Of a DNA stretch of 64,000 bases, positions 54,387-63,279 are shown one piece after another. This stretch comes from Burkholderia latens (GTDB lineage: Bacteria; Pseudomonadota; Gammaproteobacteria; Burkholderiales; Burkholderiaceae), in contig NZ_CABVPL010000009.1 of NCBI RefSeq assembly GCF_902499045.1, positions 62,001 through 126,000 on the forward strand, written 5' to 3'. Both the position numbers and the translations under genes were made by a program. Numbering within the stretch: position 1 is the first letter of the stretch; the number at the start of each line of letters is the position of its first letter. Under the pieces are notes generated by a model. The model was not told where the DNA came from and did no database searches. It was given only the letters and a program-made list of their open reading frames with translations.

Positions 54387-56087
54387 TCATCCGCGGCCGT
54401 TCTTCTCGTCCTCGCGCTCTTCCTTGTAGCGCGCCTCGAATTCCAGCAGCCGCGCGCCGATGATCGACTGGTCGTAGAACGACACGTCCTTCGCGTCACG
54501 CGCCTCCTTGAGCTGGCGAATCGCCGACGGCCACGCGCCGTCGAGCGCCAGCTTTTCCGCGAGCGCACGGCGCCGCGCCAGCACGTCGCCCCGGCCGTCG
54601 CTCGCCTTCGCGAGGTAGTCCCACCAGTCCGGCTGCTCGGGGTCTGCGGTCGCCTGCGTGCGCGCGAGCGCCTGCGCGTCGGCGAAGCGGCGGGCGGCGA
54701 GCAGCGCCTGCAGGTGCGCGACGATCGCTGCATGCGACGCCGGCCAGCGCTGCTGCGCGAGCGCCGCGAGCCGCACCGCGTCGTCGGCCCGGCCGGCGCG
54801 GCGGGCGATGTCCGCGGCCAGCACGTCGAGGCTCGGCGAACTCGTGGCCGGATCGTCGGCGCGCCGCTCGCGTGCGTCGAACGCCGCGCGGGCCGACGCG
54901 AGCGCGTGGTCGGCGGCGTCGTACTGGCCGAGCAGCATGTTCGCCAGCGCGATCCCGTAGTCGTTCGCCGCAACGTTCGGCGCGGTGCGATCGTCGATCT
55001 CGAGCTGCATCCGGCGCGCCTCGGCCGCGATGTCGTTCGGCGCGCGGTTCTGCAGGATGCGCAACCGTGCGCGCACGAAGCCGTATTCGGCCGACTGGCG
55101 CGGCTGCCGGTACGGCGCGCGGCGCGCGCGATCCTCCATGTCGGCGATCCGTTCGCCGGTGAGCGGGTGCGTGCGCGCATAGGCCGGCACGCCCGCGTCG
55201 CCCATCGACGCGCGGTCCAGTCGTTCGAAGAAGCCGGGCATGCCGTACGGATCGTAGCCGGCGCCCGCGAGCAGCTGGAACCCGACGCGATCGGCCTCGC
55301 GTTCGGCCGAGCGCGAGAAGCGCAGCTGGTTGTCGACCGCGTACGCCTGCCCGCCCATCGCGATCGCGCTGCCCAGGTCGCCGCTGCGCGCGAGCACGCC
55401 GGCCAGTACGCCGAGCAGCATCGTCGCGAGCGCGGTGTAGCCCGTCTTTTCGTTCGCGCCGATCATCCGCGCGATGTGCCGCTGCAGCACGTGCCCCATC
55501 TCGTGGCCGACCACCGATGCGAGTTCCGATTCCGTCTGCGTCGTGACGACCAGCCCGCTGTTGATCCCGATGAAGCCGCCCGGCATCGAGAACGCGTTGA
55601 TCTGCGGATCGCGCACCGGGAACAGATCGAAGTCGGGCGTGTAGCCGCCGATGTAGCGCGCCGCGGCCGCGGCCGCGAGCCGCGCGGCCATCGCGTTCAG
55701 GTAGTCGCGCACCAGCCAGTCGTCGAGGTAGTCGGGGTCGCGCCGCACTTCGCGCATCACGCGCTCGCCGAGACGGCGCTCCGCCTGCGGCGTGAGCGAA
55801 CCGCCGGAGCCGTCGCCGAGATCGGGGAGCTCCAGCGCACGCAGCGGGGCGCGCAGATTCGCGACGGGCGCGGACGCGCCGCCGGCACCGTCGCCCGAAA
55901 AGCGGCTTTCGGCGCCGCCGTAGGTGCCGAATACGCCGGTCGCGATGCCGGCCGGCACCGTCGAAAGCGACGGTGAAGCGCCGCCTGCCGGCTCGAGCGG
56001 CAGCGCCGACGCACGCTGGGCGTAGCCGCTCGGCGGCACCGCGAGCGCGGCCGACAGCAACACGGCAAGCAACTGTTTGACACGCAT
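54387..56087 (-). CDS. bepA: Periplasmic M48 metalloprotease, BepA/YfgC type
   Basis: 566-aa exported protease with TPR-like C-terminus. The signal peptide ends about residue 24 (SGYAQ). The zinc motif HEMGH is at 195-199 with the third ligand Glu in SAEREADRVGF; GGFIGINSGLVV precedes it as in BepA. Residues about 370-560 are helical repeats of the TPR kind. BepA assists outer-membrane protein (LptD) assembly and degrades stalled forms. The start at 56087 gives the signal peptide; in-frame ATGs further upstream would not. Divergent from moaC. Confidence 0.88.
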   Translation of the reverse strand: MRVKQLLAVLLSAALAVPPSGYAQRASALPLEPAGGASPSLSTVPAGIATGVFGTYGGAESRFSGDGAGGASAPVANLRAPLRALELPDLGDGSGGSLTPQAERRLGERVMREVRRDPDYLDDWLVRDYLNAMAARLAAAAAARYIGGYTPDFDLFPVRDPQINAFSMPGGFIGINSGLVVTTQTESELASVVGHEMGHVLQRHIARMIGANEKTGYTALATMLLGVLAGVLARSGDLGSAIAMGGQAYAVDNQLRFSRSAEREADRVGFQLLAGAGYDPYGMPGFFERLDRASMGDAGVPAYARTHPLTGERIADMEDRARRAPYRQPRQSAEYGFVRARLRILQNRAPNDIAAEARRMQLEIDDRTAPNVAANDYGIALANMLLGQYDAADHALASARAAFDARERRADDPATSSPSLDVLAADIARRAGRADDAVRLAALAQQRWPASHAAIVAHLQALLAARRFADAQALARTQATADPEQPDWWDYLAKASDGRGDVLARRRALAEKLALDGAWPSAIRQLKEARDAKDVSFYDQSIIGARLLEFEARYKEEREDEKNGRG

Positions 56088-56328
56088 GGCAGGTTGAAAG
56101 CGACGCCGTCCCGCGCGCCGGGCGCGCATCGCGGCGTTTGGTCTGAATATTCGGGTCATTGTACCGGTGCGGTCCCGGCTGTCCGGTGCGACGAACGTAC
56201 GATCTGCGCACCTGGCGCCGCACCCGCCGCTGCTATGATAGGCGCCCGTTGAAACGTTGCAGATGTTTGCGGCCCGGCGCCGGATGCGGCGGATCGTCCG
56301 GCCGCGAAACCCGAGATCGGAGCAAGAC

Positions 56329-56817
56329 ATGTCAGGACTGACTCATTTCGACGCCGCCGGCCACGCGCACATGGTCGACGTCGGCGGCAAGCAGGAAACG
56401 CAACGCATCGCGATCGCGCGCGGCACGATCCGGATGCTGCCCGCGACGTTCGCGCTGATCCGCGACGGCAAGGCGAAGAAAGGCGACGTGCTCGGCGTCG
56501 CGCGCATTGCCGCCATTCAGGGCGCGAAGCGCACCGCCGATCTCATTCCGCTGTGTCATCCGCTCGCGCTGACGCGCGTGGCCGTCGACTTCGAGCTCGA
56601 CGACGCGCTGCCGGGCGTGCGCTGCATCGCGCAGGTCGAGACGTTCGGGCGAACCGGCGTCGAGATGGAAGCGCTGACGGCCGTGCAGGTCGGGCTGCTG
56701 ACCGTGTACGACATGTGCAAGGCGGTGGATCGGGGAATGGTGATCACCGATGTGAGCGTCAGGGAGAAGCGCGGCGGGAAATCAGGGGACTGGAAGGCGG
56801 AGGATGCGGCGGGGTGA
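56329..56817 (+). CDS. moaC: Cyclic pyranopterin monophosphate synthase MoaC
   Basis: 162-aa enzyme of molybdenum cofactor synthesis. Landmarks: [43 protein letters not shown] and the active-site region [17 protein letters not shown] (here [16 protein letters not shown]) and [11 protein letters not shown]. The start at 56329 matches the family. No other moa genes are linked. Confidence 0.95.
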   Translation: MSGLTHFDAAGHAHMVDVGGKQETQRIAIARGTIRMLPATFALIRDGKAKKGDVLGVARIAAIQGAKRTADLIPLCHPLALTRVAVDFELDDALPGVRCIAQVETFGRTGVEMEALTAVQVGLLTVYDMCKAVDRGMVITDVSVREKRGGKSGDWKAEDAAG

Positions 56818-56931
56818 GCAGCCGGCGGCTGCCGCCCGTAAATTCGGGATAAAGCGGCTTATCTCATACAATTGCCGGATTCCGCACGAGAGAGCGTGCG
56901 ACCAGCACAAATAAAACAGTGAGCCCTCGGG

Positions 56932-57348
56932 ATGAATTCGCAAGCGTCAAGAAGCGCGCTGCTGGCCGGACCGGTTCAGCACGAGCGCCTGTCACGTCTC
57001 GACAAGCCGCAAAACGGCGCGAGTCGCGACAACGGCCGCCGGGTGGGCGCGATTTCCACGTGGACCAACGACCATCCCGAGTCCGTGCGCCAACTGCGCA
57101 CATTCGACGAGACGCCGAGGCTCGACAGCCTGAGCGTCGGTCGTAACGGCCTCCTGCTCGTCTACGCCACCGAGCCGAACTCGGGCAGCCGCGGCGGTGC
57201 GCCGATCGACCTCACGTTCACCAGCACCGATGCCGGCAAGTCGTGGGATCACACCGCCGACAAGGTTGCACAAGGCGGCTACTTCGACGCGCAGACCAAC
57301 ACGCTGTACTGGCTGCACCCCTATACGCTGAAGAAGCGGACTTTCTGA
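56932..57348 (+). pseudogene. Probable 5'-truncated BNR/Asp-box protein
   Basis: Open frame of 138 codons. From about residue 38 it reads like the end of a beta-propeller/sialidase-like protein: TFTSTDAGKSWDH is a clear Asp-box (SxDxGxxW), and LRTFDETPRLDSLSVGRNGLLLVYATEP resembles a propeller blade. The first 37 residues show no signal peptide or domain and look like chance coding, so the gene has probably lost its 5' part. A 6-bp inverted repeat CGCACG-AGAGAG-CGTGCG precedes it (56883-56900). The stretch 56.9-57.7 kb is less GC-rich than its surroundings. Confidence 0.45.
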
Positions 57349-57493
57349 TCGCGCACATGACGGCTGCATTGGCGCGAAAACCCGGTCAACACGGAAAGCA
57401 CCGATTCCGACGGGTCGTGCCACGGCGACTTCATGATGCGTCATATCGGGCGCCCGGTCGGCAAGGCACCCGGCAGGCTGCTGGTGAAGCGAC

Positions 57494-57707
57494 ATGCGAA
57501 AAGGCAAACGATGGCTCTTGATCGCGGGATGCGCTCCTGTTCCACCGATCGCCATTCTGATCGCCGCCAGATGCATTTGCCGTGGCCGCGTCCGCAGAAT
57601 CGGACGCACCCGCGGCAGGACCTGCGCCGTGCCTCTCCATTGACTTCAGCCAGCTCCATGCGCAACCGGCCCATCCTCTTGCTACGACGAAAGACTCGAT
57701 CCGATGA
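57494..57707 (+). pseudogene. Possible frameshifted small exported protein upstream of the 402-aa gene
   Basis: From an ATG at 57494, preceded by GGTGAAG, the frame gives MRKGKRWLLIAGC and PVPPIAILIAA, like a signal peptide, then turns Arg-rich and stops at 57641. In the next frame, from about 57568, DAFAVAASAESDAPAAGP and PCLSIDFSQLHAQPAHP read as plausible exported sequence and end at 57705-57707, overlapping the following start (57704) as ATGA. A one-base frameshift near 57560 would join both into a 70-residue secreted protein. Alternatively neither is coded. Confidence 0.3.
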
Positions 57708-58912
57708 ATAAATCACTGCGTCGCGCCGCACTCGCGCTGTGCGTTGCCACATCGCCGGCAGCCTTCGCCGGCAGCCCCTGCCCCGCCGCCGACACCGCCG
57801 CACGCGCCGCGCTCGACGCGCAACACCGCGTGCAACGCGTCCCGAACCCGCAAGGAGACGGCGGCGGCACCGTCGACGTTTCGCCGCCTTTGCGCGAGGC
57901 GCTTCGCGCCTACAAGCAAGCACTCGTGCGCGCGATCGACGCGCGCCTCGCGTGCAGCGACGAACACGTCGAACCGGCCGCACTGAAGCGCACGCTCGCG
58001 GCAACGCTCGGCGTCCCCGCCCAACCGGTCCAACCGTCCCAGCCGAAACCCGGCGAATCGGCGTTCGGCCGCAACCCGGACGTCGACGTCACGCGCGACG
58101 GCACGTCCCGCCCGCTGCTGTTCGTACGCGCCGGCTTCGACATCGCATGCGGCGACGACAACGTGCTCACCGCGTACGCGTGGGAAAACGGCGGCTGGCG
58201 GCGCGTACTGCGCTGGCAGGCCGACGACTACACGGACATCGGCGGCGCATACGGCGGCGGCTTCTGGTTCGGCGCGTTGCCCGGCGGACAGGTGGCGGTC
58301 GTCCATGGCACGCCGTGGTGCTCGTCGCGCTGGAGCCGGTTCGGCGCGGACGTGATCGCGCCGGCCAACGGATCGGCCGCGCAACGCACGCTGTTCCACA
58401 CCGCGCACGGCTACGTGATCGACGACGATGCGATCCGCTTCAAGGTGCGCGCCGACGGCTTCGAGTTGCGCACGACGGTCGGCTCGCTCGACGGCGACGT
58501 GATGACGCGGCCGGGTATCTTCCGCTATCGCGTCGACGGCGACACCGTGCAACGCGTGCAGCCGGCGGCAGCCAACGGACGCGATTTCGTCGACGAATGG
58601 CTGAAGGCGGACGACGCGCTCGCACGCGAATGGAGCGAACCTGCGGCCGCCGCGCCAGCACTGAAAGCCCGGCAAGCGTTCAACGCGGAAAGCAAGGCGC
58701 CCGATATCGGCTTCGCATACGGCCCGGTACGCGGCTGTTCCGACAGCAAGGATCGCTTCCAGGTCGAACTCGACCTGACGGGCAAGGGAGGGGAAACGGT
58801 CGCGCGTCGCTACGCGCTGATCCGCCAGGAGCGCAGCGGCTTCACGATGCTCGCGCTACGCAATGCGTCCGAGCCCGCGTGTCGCGGCGCGGATCTGATG
58901 CCGCGGCATTGA
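57704..58912 (+). CDS. Secreted hypothetical protein
   Basis: 402-aa protein with a Sec signal peptide (MNKSLRRAALALCVATSPAAFAG, cleavage about residue 22). The mature part has six or more cysteines spread along its length (PCPAADT; RLACSDE; DIACGDD; PWCSSRW; RGCSDSK; PACRGAD), suggesting disulphides in the periplasm. The middle repeats aromatic-Gly segments (WENGGWRRVLRW, YGGGFWFGALPGG) resembling beta-propeller strands. No family recognised. Its start overlaps the end of the suspected small frameshifted gene. Confidence 0.75.
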   Translation: MNKSLRRAALALCVATSPAAFAGSPCPAADTAARAALDAQHRVQRVPNPQGDGGGTVDVSPPLREALRAYKQALVRAIDARLACSDEHVEPAALKRTLAATLGVPAQPVQPSQPKPGESAFGRNPDVDVTRDGTSRPLLFVRAGFDIACGDDNVLTAYAWENGGWRRVLRWQADDYTDIGGAYGGGFWFGALPGGQVAVVHGTPWCSSRWSRFGADVIAPANGSAAQRTLFHTAHGYVIDDDAIRFKVRADGFELRTTVGSLDGDVMTRPGIFRYRVDGDTVQRVQPAAANGRDFVDEWLKADDALAREWSEPAAAAPALKARQAFNAESKAPDIGFAYGPVRGCSDSKDRFQVELDLTGKGGETVARRYALIRQERSGFTMLALRNASEPACRGADLMPRH

Positions 58913-59013
58913 ACGGCAACGGCAACCGCGCGGCGCGGCGGTGAAAGCGCACCGGACGACCAACGACGACGCGCGCGGCGCGTCATGGCGCGATCACCGC
59001 ACCGGCCGCGCCG

Positions 59014-59364
59014 TCATTCGGCGCGCCGCGGCTCGAACACGAACGGTTGCGTGAGCAGGAACGGATTCGCGGTCGCGCCGGTCTGCGTGCAGGTCGCATG
59101 CGTCATCGCGTCGATGGCCGCGCGGTCCGCCGCCGCGTTGCGGCTGCTCGTCGTCACGGTCACGTTCTGTGCTTCGCCGGAAGTCGTCATCAACGCGCGC
59201 ACGAGCACGGTGACCGGACGCGTGAGCGGCTTCGCGCTATCCGGGTAAACTGCGCGCGGAATGTGGCAGGTCAGCCTGCTTTCCTGCGACGACGACAGCA
59301 TCGCGCAGCCGGAAAACAGCACGGCGGCGGCGGGCAGGATCACGAGTGTGGAGCGAAGGGCCAT
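59014..59364 (-). CDS. Lipoprotein with TonB-C-terminal-like domain
   Basis: 116-aa protein. The signal MALRSTLVILPAAAVLFSGC has a lipobox (FSGC, acylated Cys about 20). The mature part, PRAVYPDSAKPLTRPVTVLVRALMTTSGE followed by AQNVTVTTSSRNAAADRAAIDAM, follows the pattern of TonB C-terminal domains (YPxxAxxxxxxGxVxVxxxxxxxGxxxxVxVxxSSGxxxLDxAAxxAv). It lacks the rest of TonB, so it is not an energy transducer. The start at 59364 provides the signal; a longer in-frame start would not. Confidence 0.78.
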   Translation of the reverse strand: MALRSTLVILPAAAVLFSGCAMLSSSQESRLTCHIPRAVYPDSAKPLTRPVTVLVRALMTTSGEAQNVTVTTSSRNAAADRAAIDAMTHATCTQTGATANPFLLTQPFVFEPRRAE

Positions 59365-59780
59365 GGTCGAATGTCGTTCTTCAGTACTGTTGCGGGCGAG
59401 CGCCACGCTGGCGGACGTGACGTGATTCGCCGCACCGCTTGCCTCGCCCCGCGCCGCGGCCATCGGACCGGCGCCCCGTTACGGCCGCGCGGCCAATGAC
59501 TGCATCGGCCGCGATCCTGCTTGGCGGATCCCCGGATCTGCGGCCGCTGCGTTAGCTTGGGCCGAGCACGCCGTCCGGGTATGCGAACGCTTTCGCGCAT
59601 TGTGCACGCGCCGCCGTTCCCGTGGCCGCGATTTGACAATGGTTGACGCGCATCGCGCCGGATTCCGCCGCTACCCGTTCTCAACGGGAAACAATCGCCG
59701 CTCCGTCAAAGGAGCCACCGTTCCCCCGCTTCGACACGCGACAACCCGCGCCGGAATTCCCCGCCCGGCGCCGCACCGCA
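59365..59780. other. Gene-free 416-bp region between the TonB-like lipoprotein gene and pglL
   Basis: No supported gene. It contains a CCCGTT-CTC-AACGGG hairpin at about 59672-59686 and several GC-rich inverted repeats; none has a T-run. Both flanking genes point the same way (minus), so it should hold the lipoprotein promoter and the pglL transcript end. Confidence 0.4.
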
Positions 59781-61559
59781 CTACTCCGAATCGTCTTCCG
59801 AGTCGTCGTCGTCCGCATCGGCCGGGACTTCGCCGTACTTTGCGACGACCGCCGCCTTGAACGACTTCAGCGCCGGCTGCTGGTCGCACAGCTTGTACAA
59901 CGACGCGAGCTGCTGCGGCCAGTCCTTCAACTCCTTCGCGAACACGTGCAGCCGCGCGACCGTGTCGAGCGCGTCGGCTTCGCGGCCGGCCAGCGCCTGC
60001 AGCGCCGCATAACGGCGCAGCACCGTCTCGCCGGGCAGCAGCGCGATCGCGCGCTCGTGCGCGGCAAGCTTGAGCGGCAGGTTGTCCGGCGAAATCGTCA
60101 GCAGCGTCGCCGCACCGTAATCGCCCCATGCGCCGAACAGCAGCGACGGCGCATCGCGGTACTGCGCGGCCGGATCGCTGCCGTAATACAGCACTTCCGC
60201 GCGCTGGTAGTCGCGCAGCACCGGCACCGCCGCCAGCACGCCGCCGACCGACAGCACCGCGAACAGCCCGAACGCCGCGCGGCCCGGCAGGATGCGCAGC
60301 GGCTTCACGTCGAGCAGGCCGATCACGAACATCGCCGGCAGCAGGAAGAACATGTATTGCTGCGGATATTCGACGAGCGCATGCATCAGCAGGATGCCGA
60401 TCAGCGCGAAGCCGAACACGCGCGTGCTCGACTGCGGCGCACGCACGGCGCGCACGAACCACGTCACGAGCGCGACGACGAGCACGCCGAGGCCCACGAT
60501 GCCGGACTTCGCGAGCAGGTCGATGAAGATGTCGTGCGAGTTGTTCGCTATCTCCACCCCGCCGAGCGCGCGCGCCAGCGCGAACTGGTGCGACGGAAAC
60601 TCGCCCCAGCCGACGCCGAGCAGCGGATGCTCGCGGAACATCGCGAGCCCGTACTTCCACAGCGCTAGGCGCGGTGCGATCTGCCCTGCGTCGCGCATTC
60701 GCTCGGCCGCCGACTCCGCGAGGCCGAGATGGAAATGCACGTTGGCCCAGCGCACCGCGACGTTGACCGCGACGAACACCACGGCGAGCACGACCGGAAT
60801 CAGCCATGCACGGCGATTGCCTGGCGCGCGGCGCGACTCCAGCCATGCCATCCAGAAGCCCGCGACCACCATCACCGCGACCTGCAGCCACGGGCCGCGC
60901 GACACAGTCAGCGCGAGGCCGGCCGACAGCACGATCGACAGCGCGAGCCATGCCCACACCGCGAGGCGGCGTGTCTGCACCAGATACAACGCGCCCGCGA
61001 GCGCGAACGCGATATAGCTCGCCAGGTGGTTCGCCTGCGCCATGTTGCCGTACGGGCGGCGATCGACCGTGATGTTGTACACGACGACGAACGGCGACAC
61101 CGCGGACTCGAGATGGAACAGCTGGACGACCTGGCTCGCGACCGCGAACACCCCGCCGACGAGCAGCGCGCCGGCCATCATCCGCGCGGCAGCTTCGACG
61201 AGCCCTTCGCGCGCCAGCGTATAGCCGGCCTGCATCGCGACCAGCGCAGCGGCCAGATAGCCGACCGCGAGCCAGTTCATCGACGGCACCTTCAGCGGCA
61301 TCAGCACGACCTGCGCGATCAGCACCGCGGCGAACCCGAGCGGTGCGACGAACGCGGCCGGCGCGGCGAACGGCTGCGCCGGGCGGCCCGTGCGCGCGAG
61401 CAGCACGACGGAAAGCCCCACCAGCAGGTACAGCACCAGCGCGGCAAATTCGGAATAGAAGGTCGGGATCGGATACGTGTGATTCGTGATCGCATACGGC
61501 ACGATCAGGGCGACAGCCAGCGCAACGAGCGGCAACGAGCGGGAAAAAGTAGAAGGCAT
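59781..61559 (-). CDS. pglL: O-oligosaccharyltransferase PglL
   Basis: 592-aa polytopic membrane enzyme of the PglL/Wzy_C class that moves lipid-linked glycan onto Ser/Thr of periplasmic proteins. About 12-13 membrane segments are followed by a soluble C-terminal region. The conserved loops are present: GNMAQANHLASYIAF, GVGWGEFPSHQFALAR and NNSHDIFIDLLAKSGIVGLG with the essential His. The C-terminus ends in a run of Asp, Ser and Glu. The ATG at 61559 is chosen; the upstream GTG at 61589 is weaker. Located next to a pilin gene, as in Neisseria- and Pseudomonas-type systems. Confidence 0.9.
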   Translation of the reverse strand: MPSTFSRSLPLVALAVALIVPYAITNHTYPIPTFYSEFAALVLYLLVGLSVVLLARTGRPAQPFAAPAAFVAPLGFAAVLIAQVVLMPLKVPSMNWLAVGYLAAALVAMQAGYTLAREGLVEAAARMMAGALLVGGVFAVASQVVQLFHLESAVSPFVVVYNITVDRRPYGNMAQANHLASYIAFALAGALYLVQTRRLAVWAWLALSIVLSAGLALTVSRGPWLQVAVMVVAGFWMAWLESRRAPGNRRAWLIPVVLAVVFVAVNVAVRWANVHFHLGLAESAAERMRDAGQIAPRLALWKYGLAMFREHPLLGVGWGEFPSHQFALARALGGVEIANNSHDIFIDLLAKSGIVGLGVLVVALVTWFVRAVRAPQSSTRVFGFALIGILLMHALVEYPQQYMFFLLPAMFVIGLLDVKPLRILPGRAAFGLFAVLSVGGVLAAVPVLRDYQRAEVLYYGSDPAAQYRDAPSLLFGAWGDYGAATLLTISPDNLPLKLAAHERAIALLPGETVLRRYAALQALAGREADALDTVARLHVFAKELKDWPQQLASLYKLCDQQPALKSFKAAVVAKYGEVPADADDDDSEDDSE

Positions 61560-61724
61560 GAGCGAACCGGATGTCAGCAACCGGCGCACTATACAAAACT
61601 TTCCCCGCTCTGTGCGGCCGCCGTCGTGCCGCCTCGCGACGCGGCCGGCCCCGCGCGAGCGGCGCGCCGAGCCGCATGAGCCGCCTCGCGCGCACCGCGC
61701 GGCACCGGCTGCCCGCCGCCGATC

Positions 61725-62321
61725 CTACGCGCGGCATTCCGCCGGCGCATATTTCGCGGGCAACGTCGCGGCCTCCGTCGGCAACGGGCCTGCTCCGGGC
61801 GCCGGCAGCGACGACGCGGTCTTGCCGGAGGCAAAACATTCCCACGCGATCGCACCGGCCTGCATCGCGCCCTTTTTGAGCGGCACGCGCGCGGTCGGCG
61901 CGTCGGCCTTGTCCGGCGCGGACGGCACCAGCACGAGCGTGTTCGCGCCCGCCGCGGCGACGCGTGCGGTGAACGTCACCGTGATCTGGCCGGTGTCGCC
62001 GTCGATCGCGACGGATTCGACGTTGCGGGTGCCGGCCGGCGGGCTGTAGCCGCCGTCGAGCCCCGCGCCGCTCGCGGCGTTGTCGGCGACCGCGAGCCGT
62101 GCGGACGATGCGAGCGCGAGCCCCTCGCCGACGCGCGACCGCGCGAGGTAATCCTGATAAGCGGGAATCGCGTACGCCGCGATCACGCCGACGATCGCGA
62201 GCACGATCATCAGCTCGATCAGCGTGAAGCCGGCCGGCCGCAAGCGCCGCGCCGGCCGGCGCGCGTGCCGCAGACCGGCGGCGATGCGACGAAACAGGGA
62301 AAGGGAAAAAGCTTCGAACAT
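61725..62321 (-). CDS. pilA: Type IV pilin, possible PglL substrate
   Basis: 198-aa prepilin with an unusually long basic leader: cleavage is after Gly31 (LRPAG before [22 protein letters not shown]), giving N-methyl-Phe and Glu at mature position 5. Two Cys (162 and 196) can form the C-terminal disulphide loop, which here is rich in Ser, Ala, Thr and Pro ([19 protein letters not shown]), the composition that PglL enzymes prefer. It is 165 bp upstream of pglL on the same strand. Other pilus genes are absent from the window. Closest in type to PilA/PilE. Confidence 0.85.
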   Translation of the reverse strand: MFEAFSLSLFRRIAAGLRHARRPARRLRPAGFTLIELMIVLAIVGVIAAYAIPAYQDYLARSRVGEGLALASSARLAVADNAASGAGLDGGYSPPAGTRNVESVAIDGDTGQITVTFTARVAAAGANTLVLVPSAPDKADAPTARVPLKKGAMQAGAIAWECFASGKTASSLPAPGAGPLPTEAATLPAKYAPAECRA

Positions 62322-62337
62322 GACTGGCTCCGGAAAC

Positions 62338-62370
62338 GAAAAACGCCTGCCGAATCAGGCAGGCGTTTCG
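62338..62370 (-). terminator. Terminator of terC
   Basis: AAACGCCTGCC (62341-62351) and GGCAGGCGTTT (62358-62368) form a perfect 11-bp stem with a 6-base loop. On the minus strand it is followed by TTCGTTTCC, 48 bp after the terC stop and just before the pilin start. Confidence 0.82.
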
Positions 62371-62418
62371 ATCGTAGCCAGCAGGCCTCGAACCCGGCAG
62401 TCGGCCGGACGGCCAACA

Positions 62419-63123
62419 TCAATGCGCGTGCGGGACGGCGCGGCGGCGACGCAGCGCATAACCGGCCGCGACGACGAACAGCGCGCCGGCGATGCTCGCG
62501 CCGTAGACGGCAGCCGGCGTATCGAGCACCGGCCAGCGATCGCCGACCGGGTCGTGCACCATCAGCCCGCCCGCGATCCAGCCGAGCAGCCCCGCGCCGA
62601 GCGCGACGACGATCGGGAACCGGTCGAGCAGCTTCAGCACCAGCGTGCTGCCCCACACGATGATCGGCACGCTCACGACGAGCCCGAAGATCACGAGCGC
62701 CAGCCGGTGCGACGGATCGGCCTGCTCGGCCGCGCCGGCGATCGCGATCACGTTGTCGAGGCTCATCACCGCGTCGGCGATCACGATCGTCTTCACGGCA
62801 TCCCACAGCCGGTCGGCCGGCTTCACGTTGTCGTGCGCATCGGCGTCCGGCGCCATCAGCTTGATGCCGATCCACAGCAGCAGCAGGCCGCCGCCGAACT
62901 TCAGGAACGGCACGTCGAGCAGCACGACCGCGAACGCGATCAGCGCGACGCGCAGCAGGATCGCGCCGGCGGTGCCCCATACGACGCCGCGCAGCCGCTG
63001 GTTGGCCGGCAGGTTGCGGCACGCGAGCGCGATCACGACCGCGTTGTCGCCGCCGAGCAGGATGTCGATGATGACGATCTGGAATACGGCGCCCCAGTGC
63101 AGCGACGTCAGGAATTCAAGCAT
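62419..63123 (-). CDS. terC: TerC-family integral membrane protein
   Basis: 234-aa protein of the TerC family (PF03741), with seven membrane segments. Conserved acidic motifs in membranes are DILLGGDNAVVIALACRNLP (residues about 18-37) and DAVMSLDNVIAIAGAA (about 128-143); both contain the Asp-Asn pair thought to bind metal. Related proteins export manganese or support metalation of secreted enzymes. The start at 63123 (MLEFLTSLHWGA) is the family N-terminus. I see no yybP-ykoY manganese riboswitch in the 156 bp between it and sucD. Confidence 0.9.
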   Translation of the reverse strand: MLEFLTSLHWGAVFQIVIIDILLGGDNAVVIALACRNLPANQRLRGVVWGTAGAILLRVALIAFAVVLLDVPFLKFGGGLLLLWIGIKLMAPDADAHDNVKPADRLWDAVKTIVIADAVMSLDNVIAIAGAAEQADPSHRLALVIFGLVVSVPIIVWGSTLVLKLLDRFPIVVALGAGLLGWIAGGLMVHDPVGDRWPVLDTPAAVYGASIAGALFVVAAGYALRRRRAVPHAH

Positions 63124-63229
63124 GAGTGGTATCGGATGGAGGAACGGAAGTCTGGCGGGCGGCCCGCTTCGTCGCCGGCGCATGCGTCGCGCATGGCCGG
63201 TGCTTACAAATTCATTGCGCGAGCATAAC

Positions 63230-63259
63230 AAAAAACGCCGGCAGAGCCGGCGTTTTTTG
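63230..63259 (-). terminator. Terminator of sucD
   Basis: ACGCCGGC-AGA-GCCGGCGT (63235-63253) flanked by A6 and T6, so it can act in both directions; it ends the minus-strand sucCD transcript 20 bp after the sucD stop. Confidence 0.9.
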
Positions 63260-63279
63260 CAGGACGAACCGCGGGGAAA

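Noticed and set aside
56992-57609. 205-codon minus-strand frame opposite the Asp-box remnant
   Set aside because: No family resemblance or ribosome site; the plus strand carries a recognisable Asp-box.
63124-63229. yybP-ykoY manganese riboswitch before terC
   Set aside because: The conserved purine-rich and CCG core elements could not be found in the leader.
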